A DNA stretch of 11,663 bases from Pseudomonadota bacterium (GTDB taxonomy: Bacteria; Pseudomonadota; Gammaproteobacteria; Steroidobacterales; Steroidobacteraceae), in the NCBI GenBank assembly GCA_003242275.1, contig QGUX01000089.1, forward strand, positions 1-11,663, given 5' to 3'. This document shows positions 1-9,572 of the stretch, in pieces; within the stretch, counting starts at the first letter, position 1; each line of letters begins with the position of its first letter. A program made the position numbers and the translations under genes. The notes beneath the pieces are model-generated. The model saw only the letters and a program-made list of their open reading frames with translations, had not been told where the DNA came from and searched no databases.

Positions 1-273
1 CCTGCCCGCCTTCAGCCAGGTTTTCCTTTCTCGGCGGGAACTCCCCCCGCCCACCACCCGACCGTAACTCGCAACAATCGGGGTGGGCCTGGACCCGGAC
101 ACGCCCGGGGGCACGGGCCCCGGGGGTGCGTTCACGCGCGCATCCACCCGCGCGATCAGGTCCCGCTTCCAGGCCAGGCGCTGCAGCTGCCAGATACCGA
201 GCGCACCGAACAGCAGCGTCCCGGACAGGCAGAGCGCAAGCAGCGTCAGCCGCTTGCCCCTGCCCCCCGTCAC
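1..273 (-). CDS. SURF1-family oxidase assembly protein, N-terminal part (cut by left edge)
   Basis: Ninety-one codons are visible, reading from a GTG that overlaps the cyoD stop (GTGA) to the window edge with no stop. The product starts with a short basic stretch (GRGKR), then a hydrophobic segment at about residues 9-27, then GIWQLQRLAWKRDLIARV at 26-43, which is the SURF1 signature just after the first membrane helix. SURF1 proteins help insert heme and build subunit I of heme-copper oxidases in the cytoplasmic membrane. A copy directly downstream of cyoD is known in several proteobacteria (Surf1q type), so this one probably serves the quinol oxidase. Residues 49-65 are Pro/Gly rich, and the following YGRV...ERKTWLKAG only loosely matches the usual YRRV..G.F..ER.T pattern. 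A neighbouring frame reads GEF there, so a frame problem cannot be excluded. No clear Shine-Dalgarno precedes the GTG, and translation may depend on coupling. Confidence 0.8.
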   Translation of the reverse strand, partial: MTGGRGKRLTLLALCLSGTLLFGALGIWQLQRLAWKRDLIARVDARVNAPPGPVPPGVSGSRPTPIVASYGRVVGGGSSRRERKTWLKAGR

Positions 274-641
274 GGCATCTGGCCCGATGCCGGCGCGTGC
301 ATCATTCCCGGCATCATGTTGAGGTTCAGGTGGTACATGATCCAGATCGAGCCGGCGATGGTGATCACCAGCAGCACGGCGGTGAACACATAGGCCAGCA
401 GCGTCCAGCCGCCCTGCGCGCGGGCATTCACGTGCAGGAAGGTCACCGTCTGCACGATGATCTGCGCCACAGCGAAGGCCACCACCGTGGCCTTGGCGGC
501 GCCGCCCGGGGCAACGGCGCCGGTCATCACAATCCAGAACGGCAGCGCGGTGAGCACCGCGCAGAGCACGAAGCCCGTCAGGTAGGTGCGCAGCGTGAAG
601 CCTTCGGCCCCTTGCAGTTCCTCGTGCGCATGCGTGCTCAT
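270..641 (-). CDS. cyoD: Cytochrome o ubiquinol oxidase subunit IV
   Basis: A 123-residue membrane protein and the smallest subunit of the bo3-type ubiquinol oxidase, needed for assembly and stability of the CuB site in subunit I. Three hydrophobic helices lie at about residues 20-40, 52-71 and 80-103. The middle one contains QIIVQTVTFLHV, a typical CyoD stretch. The C-terminus is Met/His/Pro rich (NLNMMPGMMHAP). The start ATG overlaps the cyoC stop by one base (TGATG). Upstream in cyoC a GGGGGTG run can serve as ribosome binding site. An in-frame extension far upstream exists only because the antisense frame of cyoC is open; it would run through cyoC, and the MSTHAHEE start gives the normal family length. 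The stop overlaps the GTG of the SURF1 gene. Confidence 0.95.
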   Translation of the reverse strand: MSTHAHEELQGAEGFTLRTYLTGFVLCAVLTALPFWIVMTGAVAPGGAAKATVVAFAVAQIIVQTVTFLHVNARAQGGWTLLAYVFTAVLLVITIAGSIWIMYHLNLNMMPGMMHAPASGQMP

Positions 642-1255
642 CACAGCACCCCCATCAGGTACACGAAGGAGAACACGCCGATCCAGATCACATCGAGGAA
701 GTGCCAGAACATCGACAGGCACATCAGCCGGCGGTGGTTCTCGTGGTGCAGGCCGCGCTGGCCGAGCTGCACCAGCATCACCGCGACCCAGATCACGCCG
801 AAGGTGACGTGCAGGCCGTGCGTGCCCACCAGCGTGAAGAACGCCGACAGGTACGCACTGCGCTGCGGCGTCGCCCCCTCCGCGGCCATGGCCATGAACT
901 CGTGCAGCTCGATGGCGACGAAGGCCGCGCCCAGCAGGCCCGTCACCGCCAGCCAGGCGCGCGTGGCGCCCACCTTGCCCGCATGCATGGAGATCATCGC
1001 CAGGCCGCAGGTGAGCGCCGAAACCAGCAGGATGGCGGTATTCACCGCCACCAGGCCGAGGTCGAACAGCTCGTGTGGCGTCGGTCCGCCGGCGAAGCTG
1101 GAGGAGAGCACGCCGAAGGTGGCGAAGATCGACGCGAACAGCAGCGCGTCGCTCATCAGGTAGATCCAGAACCCCAGCATGGTGCCGGCGTCGTGGACGG
1201 CGGCCTCTTCCTCCTGAACGTAGAAGACCGGGGCCGCAGAACCCGGATGGTTCAT
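641..1255 (-). CDS. cyoC: Cytochrome o ubiquinol oxidase subunit III
   Basis: A 204-residue subunit III of the heme-copper oxidase family, the same length as E. coli CyoC. It binds lipid and subunit I in the cytoplasmic membrane and stabilises proton uptake; it carries no redox centre. Five hydrophobic helices are visible. Family stretches include [20 protein letters not shown] (28-47), [10 protein letters not shown] in the third/fourth-helix region, [12 protein letters not shown] (about 144-155) and [14 protein letters not shown] near the end. The conserved Glu and His of IELHEF are present. The start ATG overlaps the cyoB stop (ATGA) and is preceded by a strong GGGAGGT with good spacing, which fixes the start. 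The stop overlaps cyoD by one base. Confidence 0.97.
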   Translation of the reverse strand: MNHPGSAAPVFYVQEEEAAVHDAGTMLGFWIYLMSDALLFASIFATFGVLSSSFAGGPTPHELFDLGLVAVNTAILLVSALTCGLAMISMHAGKVGATRAWLAVTGLLGAAFVAIELHEFMAMAAEGATPQRSAYLSAFFTLVGTHGLHVTFGVIWVAVMLVQLGQRGLHHENHRRLMCLSMFWHFLDVIWIGVFSFVYLMGVL

Positions 1256-3243
1256 CGCGCACCTCCCATTGCGGCGCCCTCGATGCGCGCCACCTCCTCG
1301 GCAGGCACGGTGTAGTCACGGTTGTAGTCGAACCAGTGGCGGATGGCCACCGCGACCATGGCGACGAAGGCGGCCGCCGCCAGCCACCACATGTACCAGA
1401 CCATCGCGAAACCGAGCACCAGCGCGAGGCCCGCGATGATCACGCCCGTGCCGGTGTTGCGCGGCATGTGGATGGGCCGGTACGGCCCGGCGGGGCGCTG
1501 CGCGCCGCGGCGCTTCATGTCGTACCAGGCATCGATGTCGTGCACCACCGGCGTGAACGCGAAGTTGTAGAACGGCGGCGGCGAGGTCGTGGCCCATTCC
1601 AGCGTGCGGCCGTCCCAGGGATCGCCGGTGGTGTCCCGCAGCCTGTCGCGGTTCCTGATGCTGACGATGATCTGCATCACGAAGCCCACGATGCCCACCA
1701 GGATGATCAGCGCACCGATCATCGCGATCACGAACCAGATCTTCAGGTCCGGGTCGTCGAACATGCGCACGCGGCGGGTGGTACCCATCAGGCCGGCCAC
1801 GTAGACGGGTGTCCACGCCACCCAGTAGCCGATCACCCAGCCCCAGAAGGTCACCTTGCCCCAGAACGGATCCATGCGGAAGCCGAAGGCCTTCGGGAAC
1901 CAGTAGTACATGCCGGCGAACAGGCCGAACACCACGCCTCCGATGATCACGTTGTGGAAGTGCGCCACCAGGAACAGCGTGTTGTGGAGCACGAAGTCGG
2001 CCGGCGGCACCGCCAGCAGCACGCCCGTCATGCCGCCCACCACGAAGGTCAGCATGAAGGCCACCGTCCACATCATCGGCAGCTCGAAGCGGATCTGGCC
2101 GCGGTACATGGTGAACAGCCAGTTGAAGATCTTCGCCCCCGTGGGAATGGCGATCACCATCGTGGCGATGCCGAAGAAGCTGTTGACGCTGGCGCCCGAG
2201 CCCATGGTGAAGAAGTGGTGCAGCCACACCAGGTACGACAGGATGGTGATCACCACCGTGGCGTACACCATCGAGGAGTAGCCGAACAGGCGTTTGCCGC
2301 AGAAGGTGGACGTGATCTCGGAGTAGATTCCGAACACCGGCAGGACCAGTACGTAGACCTCGGGGTGCCCCCACACCCACACCAGGTTCCAGTACATCAT
2401 CGGGTTGCCGCCGAGATCATTGGTGAAAAAGTTGGTGCCGATGTAGCGGTCCAGCATCAGCATGGCGAAGGCCGCGGTCAGCGCCGGGAAGATGGCGATG
2501 GCCAGCACGTTGCTGCACAGCGCCGTCCAGGTGAACACCGGCATCTTCATCATGGTCATGCCGGGCGCACGCATGCGGATGATGGTGGTCACCATGTTGA
2601 TCGCCGACAGCGTCGTGCCCACGCCGGCGATCTGCAATGCCCAGAGGTAGTAGTCGGGTCCCGTGTCGGGACTGTTCTCGATATTGGCCACCGGCACGTA
2701 GTTGAGCCACCCCGCGCGGCTGAATTCACCCACGAACAGCGAAATCATCACCAGCATGGCGCCGGCCACGGTCAGCCACAGGCTCAGGCTGTTGAGGTAG
2801 GGGAAGGCCACGTCGCGCGCGCCGATCTGCAGCGGCATCACGTAGTTCACGATGCCCACGATCAGCGGGATCGCGACGAAGAAGATCATGATGGTGCCGT
2901 GGGCACTGAAGATCTGGTCGTAGTGGTGCGCATCGAGGTAGCCCTCGCTGCCGCCGAAGGCCCAGGCCTGCTGCAGCCTCATCATGATGGCGTCGGCGAA
3001 GCCGCGCAGCAGCATCACGATGCCGAGGATGATGTACATGATGCCGATTTTCTTGTGGTCGACCGAGGTCAGCCACTCGCGCCACAGCCAGCCCCACAGG
3101 CGGTACTTGCTGACCACGGCCACCAGCGCGATCGCCAGCACGGCGACCACGATGAAAGTCCAGACGAGGATGGGTTCATGGACGGGGAAGGACTCCCACG
3201 TCAGTCGGCCGAAGATCAGTCGGGTCAGCGAAGTCTCGTTCAC
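1252..3243 (-). CDS. cyoB: Cytochrome o ubiquinol oxidase subunit I
   Basis: The 663-residue catalytic subunit oxidises ubiquinol and reduces O2 to water at the heme o3-CuB centre while pumping protons across the cytoplasmic membrane. The E. coli CyoB key residues align with a constant offset of 9. Quinol-site residues are Arg80, Asp84 and His107. The low-spin heme ligands are His115 and His430. CuB ligands are His293 (in WGHPEVY, with cross-linking Tyr297), His342 and His343. The heme o3 ligand is His428. The K-channel Lys is 371. D-channel residues are Asp144, Asn133, Asn151 and Glu295. None is missing. The C-terminal part shows [21 protein letters not shown] sequence ([17 protein letters not shown]), typical of CyoB. 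The start is a GTG overlapping the cyoA stop (GTGA), with GGAG about 10 nt upstream. There is no ATG near the expected N-terminus, so GTG is the best choice. The stop overlaps cyoC. Confidence 0.98.
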   Translation of the reverse strand: MNETSLTRLIFGRLTWESFPVHEPILVWTFIVVAVLAIALVAVVSKYRLWGWLWREWLTSVDHKKIGIMYIILGIVMLLRGFADAIMMRLQQAWAFGGSEGYLDAHHYDQIFSAHGTIMIFFVAIPLIVGIVNYVMPLQIGARDVAFPYLNSLSLWLTVAGAMLVMISLFVGEFSRAGWLNYVPVANIENSPDTGPDYYLWALQIAGVGTTLSAINMVTTIIRMRAPGMTMMKMPVFTWTALCSNVLAIAIFPALTAAFAMLMLDRYIGTNFFTNDLGGNPMMYWNLVWVWGHPEVYVLVLPVFGIYSEITSTFCGKRLFGYSSMVYATVVITILSYLVWLHHFFTMGSGASVNSFFGIATMVIAIPTGAKIFNWLFTMYRGQIRFELPMMWTVAFMLTFVVGGMTGVLLAVPPADFVLHNTLFLVAHFHNVIIGGVVFGLFAGMYYWFPKAFGFRMDPFWGKVTFWGWVIGYWVAWTPVYVAGLMGTTRRVRMFDDPDLKIWFVIAMIGALIILVGIVGFVMQIIVSIRNRDRLRDTTGDPWDGRTLEWATTSPPPFYNFAFTPVVHDIDAWYDMKRRGAQRPAGPYRPIHMPRNTGTGVIIAGLALVLGFAMVWYMWWLAAAAFVAMVAVAIRHWFDYNRDYTVPAEEVARIEGAAMGGAR
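1261..1267 (-). promoter_or_regulatory. Shine-Dalgarno of cyoC
   Basis: GGGAGGT on the minus strand inside the last codons of cyoB, 5 nt before the cyoC ATG. It is the clearest ribosome binding site of the operon and supports re-initiation at the ATGA overlap. Confidence 0.8.
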
Positions 3244-4232
3244 GGTGCGGCATCTCCGGGCGCGGCGGCCGTGGCGCCGCCGGCGCCATGATCACGGTGC
3301 ACCATCAGCTCGCTCATGCACGGCGTTCCCGGCTCGATGCAGCGCTCGACGGTGCGGCGGAAGAGATCCTGGTCGATGCTGGCGAAGTGCATCACCGGCA
3401 CCCGCTCGGAGGGTTCCAGAAGCTCGCGGTATGCCGGCAGGTCGAAGGCGTTGCCGCTCTGGCGGACCCGGCCCACCCAGTTCTCGAAACCGGCGTCGTC
3501 GACGCCTTCGAACCGGAAGCGCATGTGGGTGAATCCCGCGCCGCTGTAGTTGGCGGAATAGCCATGCGACTCCACCTCGCGATCGAGCACCGCATGCAGC
3601 TGGCTGCGCATGCCCGGCATCGCATAGATCATGCCCGCCAGGGTAGGCACGTAGAAGGTGTTCATCATGTTGGAGGAAGTGATGTCGAAGCGCACCTGGC
3701 GTTGCACCGGCAACACCAGCTCGTTGACCGTGGCCACGCCCTGCTCGGGATAGATGAACAGCCACTTCCAGTCCAGCGACACCACCTGCACCACCAGCGG
3801 TTTCTCGTCCCGCCTGCTGTCGAGCGGCCGGAAGGGATCGAGCAGGTGGGTACTGGCCCACGTCAACGCCCCCAGCGCGATGATGATGAGCAACGGCGCG
3901 GACCAGATCGCCAGTTCCAGGGTGGTGGAGTGGTCGAATCCGGGATCGTAGGTACCCTTGCCGCCCTTGCGGTAATGCCACGCGAAGACCACCGTGAGGA
4001 TCATCACGGGCACGATGATCAGCAGCATCAGGCCCGTGGATATGTAGATGAGGTCGCGCTGCTGCCGCGCGACGTCCCCGGCGGGATCGAGTACTGCACT
4101 GCCGCATGAAACCAGGAGGCAGGCCAGCGGTAGCAGGGCCAGCGCCCTGTGGCGCTTGAGCTTCAGGACATGTGTGATCTGCTGCAGCAAGTCAGCTCTC
4201 TGGATGCGTGCTGTCGCGGATATGCGGAACAT
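3240..4232 (-). CDS. cyoA: Cytochrome o ubiquinol oxidase subunit II (lipoprotein)
   Basis: Subunit II of the quinol oxidase; from the ATG at 4232 it has 330 residues. A lipoprotein signal ends in [10 protein letters not shown] with the lipidated Cys at residue 43, followed by AVLDPAGD, matching the E. coli N-terminus after processing (SALLDPKG). Two membrane helices lie at about 62-85 and 107-128. A periplasmic cupredoxin-fold domain covers about 144-241, with [16 protein letters not shown] and VNELVLP. The segment where cytochrome c oxidases carry CuA cysteines reads [13 protein letters not shown] (225-237) and lacks them, as expected for a quinol oxidase. The tail has two Cys (298, 305) and ends Gly/Ala rich. 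The start is uncertain: ATG 4232 puts the lipobox late and has no well-spaced Shine-Dalgarno, while a TTG at 4190 would place the Cys at residue 29. An ATG at 4397 would overlap the divergent gene and is unlikely. First gene of the cyoABCD-SURF1 operon. Confidence 0.95.
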   Translation of the reverse strand: MFRISATARIQRADLLQQITHVLKLKRHRALALLPLACLLVSCGSAVLDPAGDVARQQRDLIYISTGLMLLIIVPVMILTVVFAWHYRKGGKGTYDPGFDHSTTLELAIWSAPLLIIIALGALTWASTHLLDPFRPLDSRRDEKPLVVQVVSLDWKWLFIYPEQGVATVNELVLPVQRQVRFDITSSNMMNTFYVPTLAGMIYAMPGMRSQLHAVLDREVESHGYSANYSGAGFTHMRFRFEGVDDAGFENWVGRVRQSGNAFDLPAYRELLEPSERVPVMHFASIDQDLFRRTVERCIEPGTPCMSELMVHRDHGAGGATAAAPGDAAP

Positions 4233-4272
4233 GCTCCCGATGTCGCCCCCTGTGCAAGTAGGGATTTCCGTA

Positions 4273-4302
4273 TTGCAAACCGCTCCGGCCTCGTGCGATA
4301 AG
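4273..4302 (+). promoter_or_regulatory. Candidate sigma70-type promoter of the MFS gene
   Basis: TTGCAA (4273-4278), 18-bp spacer, GATAAG (4297-4302), inside the 93-bp gap between divergent cyoA and the MFS gene. The predicted transcript start would be about 17 nt before the ATG. AAGG at 4315-4318, 7 nt before the ATG, can act as ribosome binding site. No clean promoter for cyoA is obvious on the other strand; only weak AT-containing boxes around 4265-4280 are seen, so any shared operator would lie here. Confidence 0.4.
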
Positions 4303-4325
4303 GGCTCGCGACCCAAGGTTCCGGC

Positions 4326-5660
4326 ATGACTATTCCCGCGTCCCCGGCCAACTCGTCCGAACTCGAACGCGATGCGCGCCTCGTGAACGCGCGCCACGGC
4401 ACCGTTTCACCCGGCGACATCGTGGTGGGCGTCGTCATCGGCCGCACCAGCGAGTTCTTCGACTTCTTCGTCTACGCCATCGCCTCGGTGCTGGTGTTCC
4501 CTTCGGTGGTCTTCCCTTACGTCGACCCGCTGACCGGCACACTGTACTCGTTCGCGATCTTCTCGCTGGCCTTCGTCGGCCGGCCCATCGGCACGCTGCT
4601 GTTCACCGCCATCGACAGCCGGCATGGCCGGGGCGTCAAGCTGACCATCGCGCTGTTCCTGCTCGGCGGGTCGACGATGGTGATCTCGCTGCTGCCGGGG
4701 CACGCGCAGGTCGGTGCGTTGAGCGCGTGGCTGCTGGCATTCTTCCGCCTCTGCCAGGGCATCGCCTGGGGCGGCGCCTGGGACGGGCTGCCCTCGCTGC
4801 TGGCGTTGAATTCACCCAGGGGCAATCGCGGCTGGTACGCCATGGTGCCGCAGCTGGGCGCCCCGCTGGGCCTGACCCTGGCGTGCGCGCTGTTCGCCTA
4901 CTTCCTCGCGCTGCTGAGCCACGAGGACTTCATTGCATGGGGCTGGCGCTATCCCTTCTTCGTGGCGCTGGCCATCAACACGGTGGCACTGTTCGCGCGG
5001 CTGCGCCTGGTGGCCACGCCCGAGTTCGAGCGCGCCTTCGCCTCGCGCGAGCTCACGCCTTCGCCGCCGTTCCGCACGCTGTTCAGCGAGTGGCGCATCA
5101 TCGCGCTGGGCGCCTTCGCGCCGCTGGCGAGCTTCGCGCTGTTCCACCTCGTGACGGTGTTCCCGCTGTCGTGGGTGCAGCTGCACACGAAGGACGAACC
5201 CGTGCGCTTCCTGATCCTCGAGGCCATCGGCGCGCTGGTGTGCGTGGGCGCCATCATGACCTCGGGTTTCCTTGCCGACCGCGTCGGCCGGCGCGCCGTG
5301 CTCGGCATCTCGGCCGTGCTGATCGGAGCGTACAGCGGCTTTGCGCCGCAGCTGCTGGGCGCAGGCACCCTCGGCGAGGCCGTCTACATGATCGGCGGCT
5401 TCGTGCTGCTGGGGCTTTCCTTCGGCCAGTCCTCCGGCGTGATCAACAACAAGCTGCCGCCCTTGCACCGCTACACCGGTGCGGCGATCGTGTCCAACTC
5501 GGCGTGGTTCATCGGCGCGGGATTCGCGCCGCTGGTGGCACTGCTGCTGGCCTCGCACCTGGGCCTGTGGGCCGTGGGCCTGTACCTGCTGTCGGGCGTG
5601 ATCTGCACGCTGACTGCGCTGGCCATCAACCGCGACTGGGCGGCACGCGAGAGCGCCTGA
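4326..5660 (+). CDS. MFS transporter, metabolite:H+ symporter-like
   Basis: A 444-residue inner-membrane carrier of the major facilitator superfamily, most like the metabolite:proton symporter branch (sugar porter fold, 12 helices). Helix 1 carries GRTSEFFDFFVYA (39-51). The loop after helix 2 reads RPIGTLLFTAIDSRHGRG (86-103), a modified motif A in which the usual GDR is DSR. Helix 4 has RLCQGIAWGGAWDG (141-154), the counterpart of the symporter RLLQG..GGEWGG. The C-half repeat has a canonical motif A, GFLADRVGRR (314-323). About 36 polar N-terminal residues precede helix 1. The ATG has AAGG at suitable spacing and a candidate promoter. The gene is divergent from cyoA across 93 bp; related MFS genes beside cyo operons suggest a link to respiration, but substrate and direction cannot be read from the sequence. 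The final codons read RDWAARESA. Confidence 0.9.
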   Translation: MTIPASPANSSELERDARLVNARHGTVSPGDIVVGVVIGRTSEFFDFFVYAIASVLVFPSVVFPYVDPLTGTLYSFAIFSLAFVGRPIGTLLFTAIDSRHGRGVKLTIALFLLGGSTMVISLLPGHAQVGALSAWLLAFFRLCQGIAWGGAWDGLPSLLALNSPRGNRGWYAMVPQLGAPLGLTLACALFAYFLALLSHEDFIAWGWRYPFFVALAINTVALFARLRLVATPEFERAFASRELTPSPPFRTLFSEWRIIALGAFAPLASFALFHLVTVFPLSWVQLHTKDEPVRFLILEAIGALVCVGAIMTSGFLADRVGRRAVLGISAVLIGAYSGFAPQLLGAGTLGEAVYMIGGFVLLGLSFGQSSGVINNKLPPLHRYTGAAIVSNSAWFIGAGFAPLVALLLASHLGLWAVGLYLLSGVICTLTALAINRDWAARESA

Positions 5661-5712
5661 CCGTTCGCGCCGCTGCACCGGCTGCGGCAGCACGCCGCGC
5701 CGATTTCAAGTC

Positions 5713-5741
5713 TTGTTGGGGGCAGGCGCATTCTGCATAGT
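5713..5741 (+). promoter_or_regulatory. Candidate sigma70-type promoter of tex
   Basis: TTGTTG (5713-5718), 17-bp spacer, CATAGT (5736-5741), in the most AT-rich part of the 108-bp gap between the MFS gene and tex. The transcript would begin about 20 nt before the GTG start. A GAGAG at 5759-5763 can serve as ribosome binding site. The MFS gene has no convincing terminator with a T-run in this gap, so read-through is possible. Confidence 0.4.
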
Positions 5742-5768
5742 TCGGCTCCCTTCCCAGCGAGAGCCGAA

Positions 5769-8125
<2,357 letters not shown>

Positions 8126-8129
<4 letters not shown>

Positions 8130-8821
8130 ACCCTGCGGGAGGCCAGATTGCGGTGCCGGCCACCGCCCTCGACCTGTTCTTCAGGAGGTTGCTGGTACCG
8201 GCCGGTCCCGACACCTTCAATCCCTGGCTGGAACAGGACCCCGGCACCGACGCGGTGCCGGACGCCGCCGCGGGACGCCTCGGGCGACTGAAGTCCTTCT
8301 TCTCGGCCCGTCCGCGCTGGCTGCTTCTGGGTGAGGCGGCGGGATACCAGGGCGCCCATGTCAGCGGCATCCCCTTCACCAGCGAGCGCCTGATGCTGGA
8401 GGGCGCGATCCCGCGCATCGACCTCGGTGGCCGCCGTCTCTCCACCCGGGCACGGCCCTGGAGCGAACCCTCGGCCACCACGGTGTGGGGCACGCTGCAC
8501 GCGCTGGGCCGCGCAGGGGACACCTGGCTGTGGAACGCATTCCCCTGGCATCCGCACCGGCCGGGTGTGCTGCAGTCGAACCGCACACCGCTCCCGTCCG
8601 AGCGCCGCGCAGGACTGCCGGTACTGGAGGCACTGCTGGCTGCCCTGCCGGGCGTGCGCTGCTTCGCGGTGGGGCGCAATGCCGCGGCCTCGCTGTCCGA
8701 CCTCGGCATCGCCGCCACGCCGCTGCGCCATCCCTCCATGGGCGGAGCCACGGAGTTCCGCGAGGGCCTCAGGCGCGCACTGGCGGACGAGACCTGGGCT
8801 GGCAGTACAATCGGGACATGA
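8126..8821 (+). CDS. Uracil-DNA glycosylase-like protein
   Basis: A 231-residue protein of the uracil-DNA glycosylase superfamily. Visible motifs are [22 protein letters not shown] (66-87), the counterpart of the GE.PG..E...G.PF active-site motif; [10 protein letters not shown] (135-144), the strand with the Asn that in the family contacts the base; and LRHPSMGG (200-207), the counterpart of the HPS loop that inserts in DNA. The probable role is removal of uracil or damaged bases in base-excision repair. In the first motif the position next to GE is Ala-Ala-Gly-Tyr rather than Pro-Gly, and I see no four-cysteine cluster of the iron-sulfur family 4/5 enzymes, so it belongs to a less studied branch. 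The GTG start overlaps the tex stop (GTGA) and has no strong Shine-Dalgarno, suggesting coupling with tex. The stop overlaps the gloA ATG (ATGA). Family call fairly secure; exact substrate unknown. Confidence 0.78.
8806..8811 (+). promoter_or_regulatory. Possible -10 box for leaderless gloA mRNA
   Basis: TACAAT, 5 of 6 to the sigma70 -10 consensus, within the last codons of the UDG-like gene. It lies exactly 6 nt before the gloA ATG, so a transcript would begin at or next to the start codon. No good -35 is visible 16-18 bp upstream (the region reads GGCGGACGAG). Chance occurrence is possible. Confidence 0.3.
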
Positions 8822-9237
8822 AGTACCTGCACACGATGGTCCGCGTCACGGACCTTGATGAATCCCTGCGCTTCTACTGCGACGCGCTCGGCCTCGAGGA
8901 GGTGAACCGCAAGGAGGTTCCCCAGGGCCGCTTCACGCTGGTGTTCCTGGCCGCGCCGGGCCAGCACGAAGCGCAGGTGGAACTCACGTACAACTGGGAT
9001 CCGGAGCAGTACACCGGCGGCCGCAACTTCGGCCACCTCGCCTACGAGGTGGACGACATCTACGCGGCCTGCGAGCGCCTGCAGCGCCATGGCGTGCAGA
9101 TCCTGCGTCCGCCGCGCGACGGCCGCATGGCCTTCGTGCGCTCGCCGGACCAGATTTCCATCGAACTGCTGCAGAAGGGCGAGCCGCTGCCGCCGCGTGC
9201 GCCCTGGAACGAGATGCCGAACGTCGGCACGTGGTGA
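8818..9237 (+). CDS. gloA: Lactoylglutathione lyase (glyoxalase I)
   Basis: A 139-residue cytoplasmic metalloenzyme that converts the methylglyoxal-glutathione hemithioacetal to S-lactoylglutathione, the first step of glyoxalase detoxification. It is a vicinal oxygen chelate fold with two repeats. The metal ligands line up with E. coli GloA: His5 (LHTMVRVTD), Glu55 (VELTYNW), His73 (FGHLAYEVDD) and Glu116 (ISIELLQ). The loop after about residue 100 (RDGRMAFVRSPDQ) is close to the family form. The C-terminus has a short extension, PPRAPWNEMPNVGTW. The frame is open far upstream, but MKYLHTM is the family start and overlaps the UDG stop (ATGA). No strong Shine-Dalgarno is present; a -10-like TACAAT lies just upstream. 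Two consecutive in-frame TGA codons end the gene. It is the last gene of the tex-UDG-gloA group. Confidence 0.95.
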   Translation: MKYLHTMVRVTDLDESLRFYCDALGLEEVNRKEVPQGRFTLVFLAAPGQHEAQVELTYNWDPEQYTGGRNFGHLAYEVDDIYAACERLQRHGVQILRPPRDGRMAFVRSPDQISIELLQKGEPLPPRAPWNEMPNVGTW

Positions 9238-9244
9238 TGACGCG

Positions 9245-9266
9245 GGGCCGGGGACTCGCCCGGCCC
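9245..9266. terminator. GC hairpin between convergent genes, possible bidirectional terminator
   Basis: A perfect 8-bp stem, GGGCCGGG (9245-9252) with CCCGGCCC (9259-9266), and a 6-nt loop GACTCG, placed in the 39-bp gap between the gloA stop and the DUF3297 stop. It would stop transcripts from both sides. No T-run follows on either strand, so it is not a textbook intrinsic terminator. Confidence 0.45.
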
Positions 9267-9276
9267 GGCCGCATGT

Positions 9277-9513
9277 TCAGTCCTTGAAGAAGGGCTCGAC
9301 CTTGCCGCGCAGCAGGATGGTCAGCGGCTTGCCGCGGCGATCCAGCGTCCGGCCGACGGCCGAGCGGATCCAGCCCTCGGAAACGCAGTACTCCTCGACA
9401 TTGGTGCGCTCGATGCCGTTCAGGCGGATGCCCACGTTGCGGGCGAGGACCTTCTCGTCATAGTAGGGACTGGAAGGATCGACGCACAGGCGATCGGGCA
9501 GCGTATCGGACAC
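9277..9513 (-). CDS. DUF3297 family small protein
   Basis: A 78-residue protein of unknown function. The sequence from SDTLPDRLCVDP through GIRLNGIERTNVEEYCVSEG and GRTLDRRGKPLTI to the end KVEPFFKD matches, as I recall it, the proteobacterial DUF3297 family along its whole length. No signal peptide, membrane helix or metal motif is evident; it looks like a small soluble cytoplasmic protein. The start is GTG at 9513: a perfect GGAGG lies 7 nt upstream, and the protein then begins with the family's SDTLPDRL. A longer in-frame ATG at 9576 is upstream of the Shine-Dalgarno, has GC-rich non-family codons and overlaps the stop of the GGT-like gene, so it is rejected. Two cysteines occur (Cys10 and the Cys of EEYCVSEG). 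It lies 59 bp downstream of the GGT-like gene on the same strand but has its own promoter-like TATATT box. Confidence 0.88.
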   Translation of the reverse strand: MSDTLPDRLCVDPSSPYYDEKVLARNVGIRLNGIERTNVEEYCVSEGWIRSAVGRTLDRRGKPLTILLRGKVEPFFKD

Positions 9514-9520
9514 TTTCGGG

Positions 9521-9545
9521 CCTCCATCGGAAAGCCCGGAATATA
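9521..9545 (-). promoter_or_regulatory. -10-like box and Shine-Dalgarno of the DUF3297 gene
   Basis: On the minus strand TATATT (9545-9540) sits in a locally AT-rich patch in otherwise very GC-rich DNA, followed by GGAGG (9525-9521) 7 nt before the GTG. The transcript would start about 20 nt before the GTG. No good -35 is seen; the preceding bases form a GC-rich dyad (CCCGCGCGGG, 9551-9560) that might instead end the upstream GGT-like transcript. Confidence 0.5.
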
Positions 9546-9572
9546 AAGGACCCGCGCGGGGCGCGCAGCCTC

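Noticed and set aside
1075..3291. Plus-strand open frame of 738 codons opposite cyoB
   Set aside because: His/Asp/Arg-rich antisense shadow of cyoB with no recognisable motif; every catalytic residue is found on the minus strand.
4233..4397. Longer CyoA from ATG 4397
   Set aside because: It would overlap 72 bp of the divergent MFS gene and place the lipobox cysteine near residue 98.
5661..5700. Possible terminator hairpin after the MFS gene (GCCGC...GCGGC)
   Set aside because: Only a 5-bp stem with a 10-nt loop and no T-run; expected by chance at this GC content.
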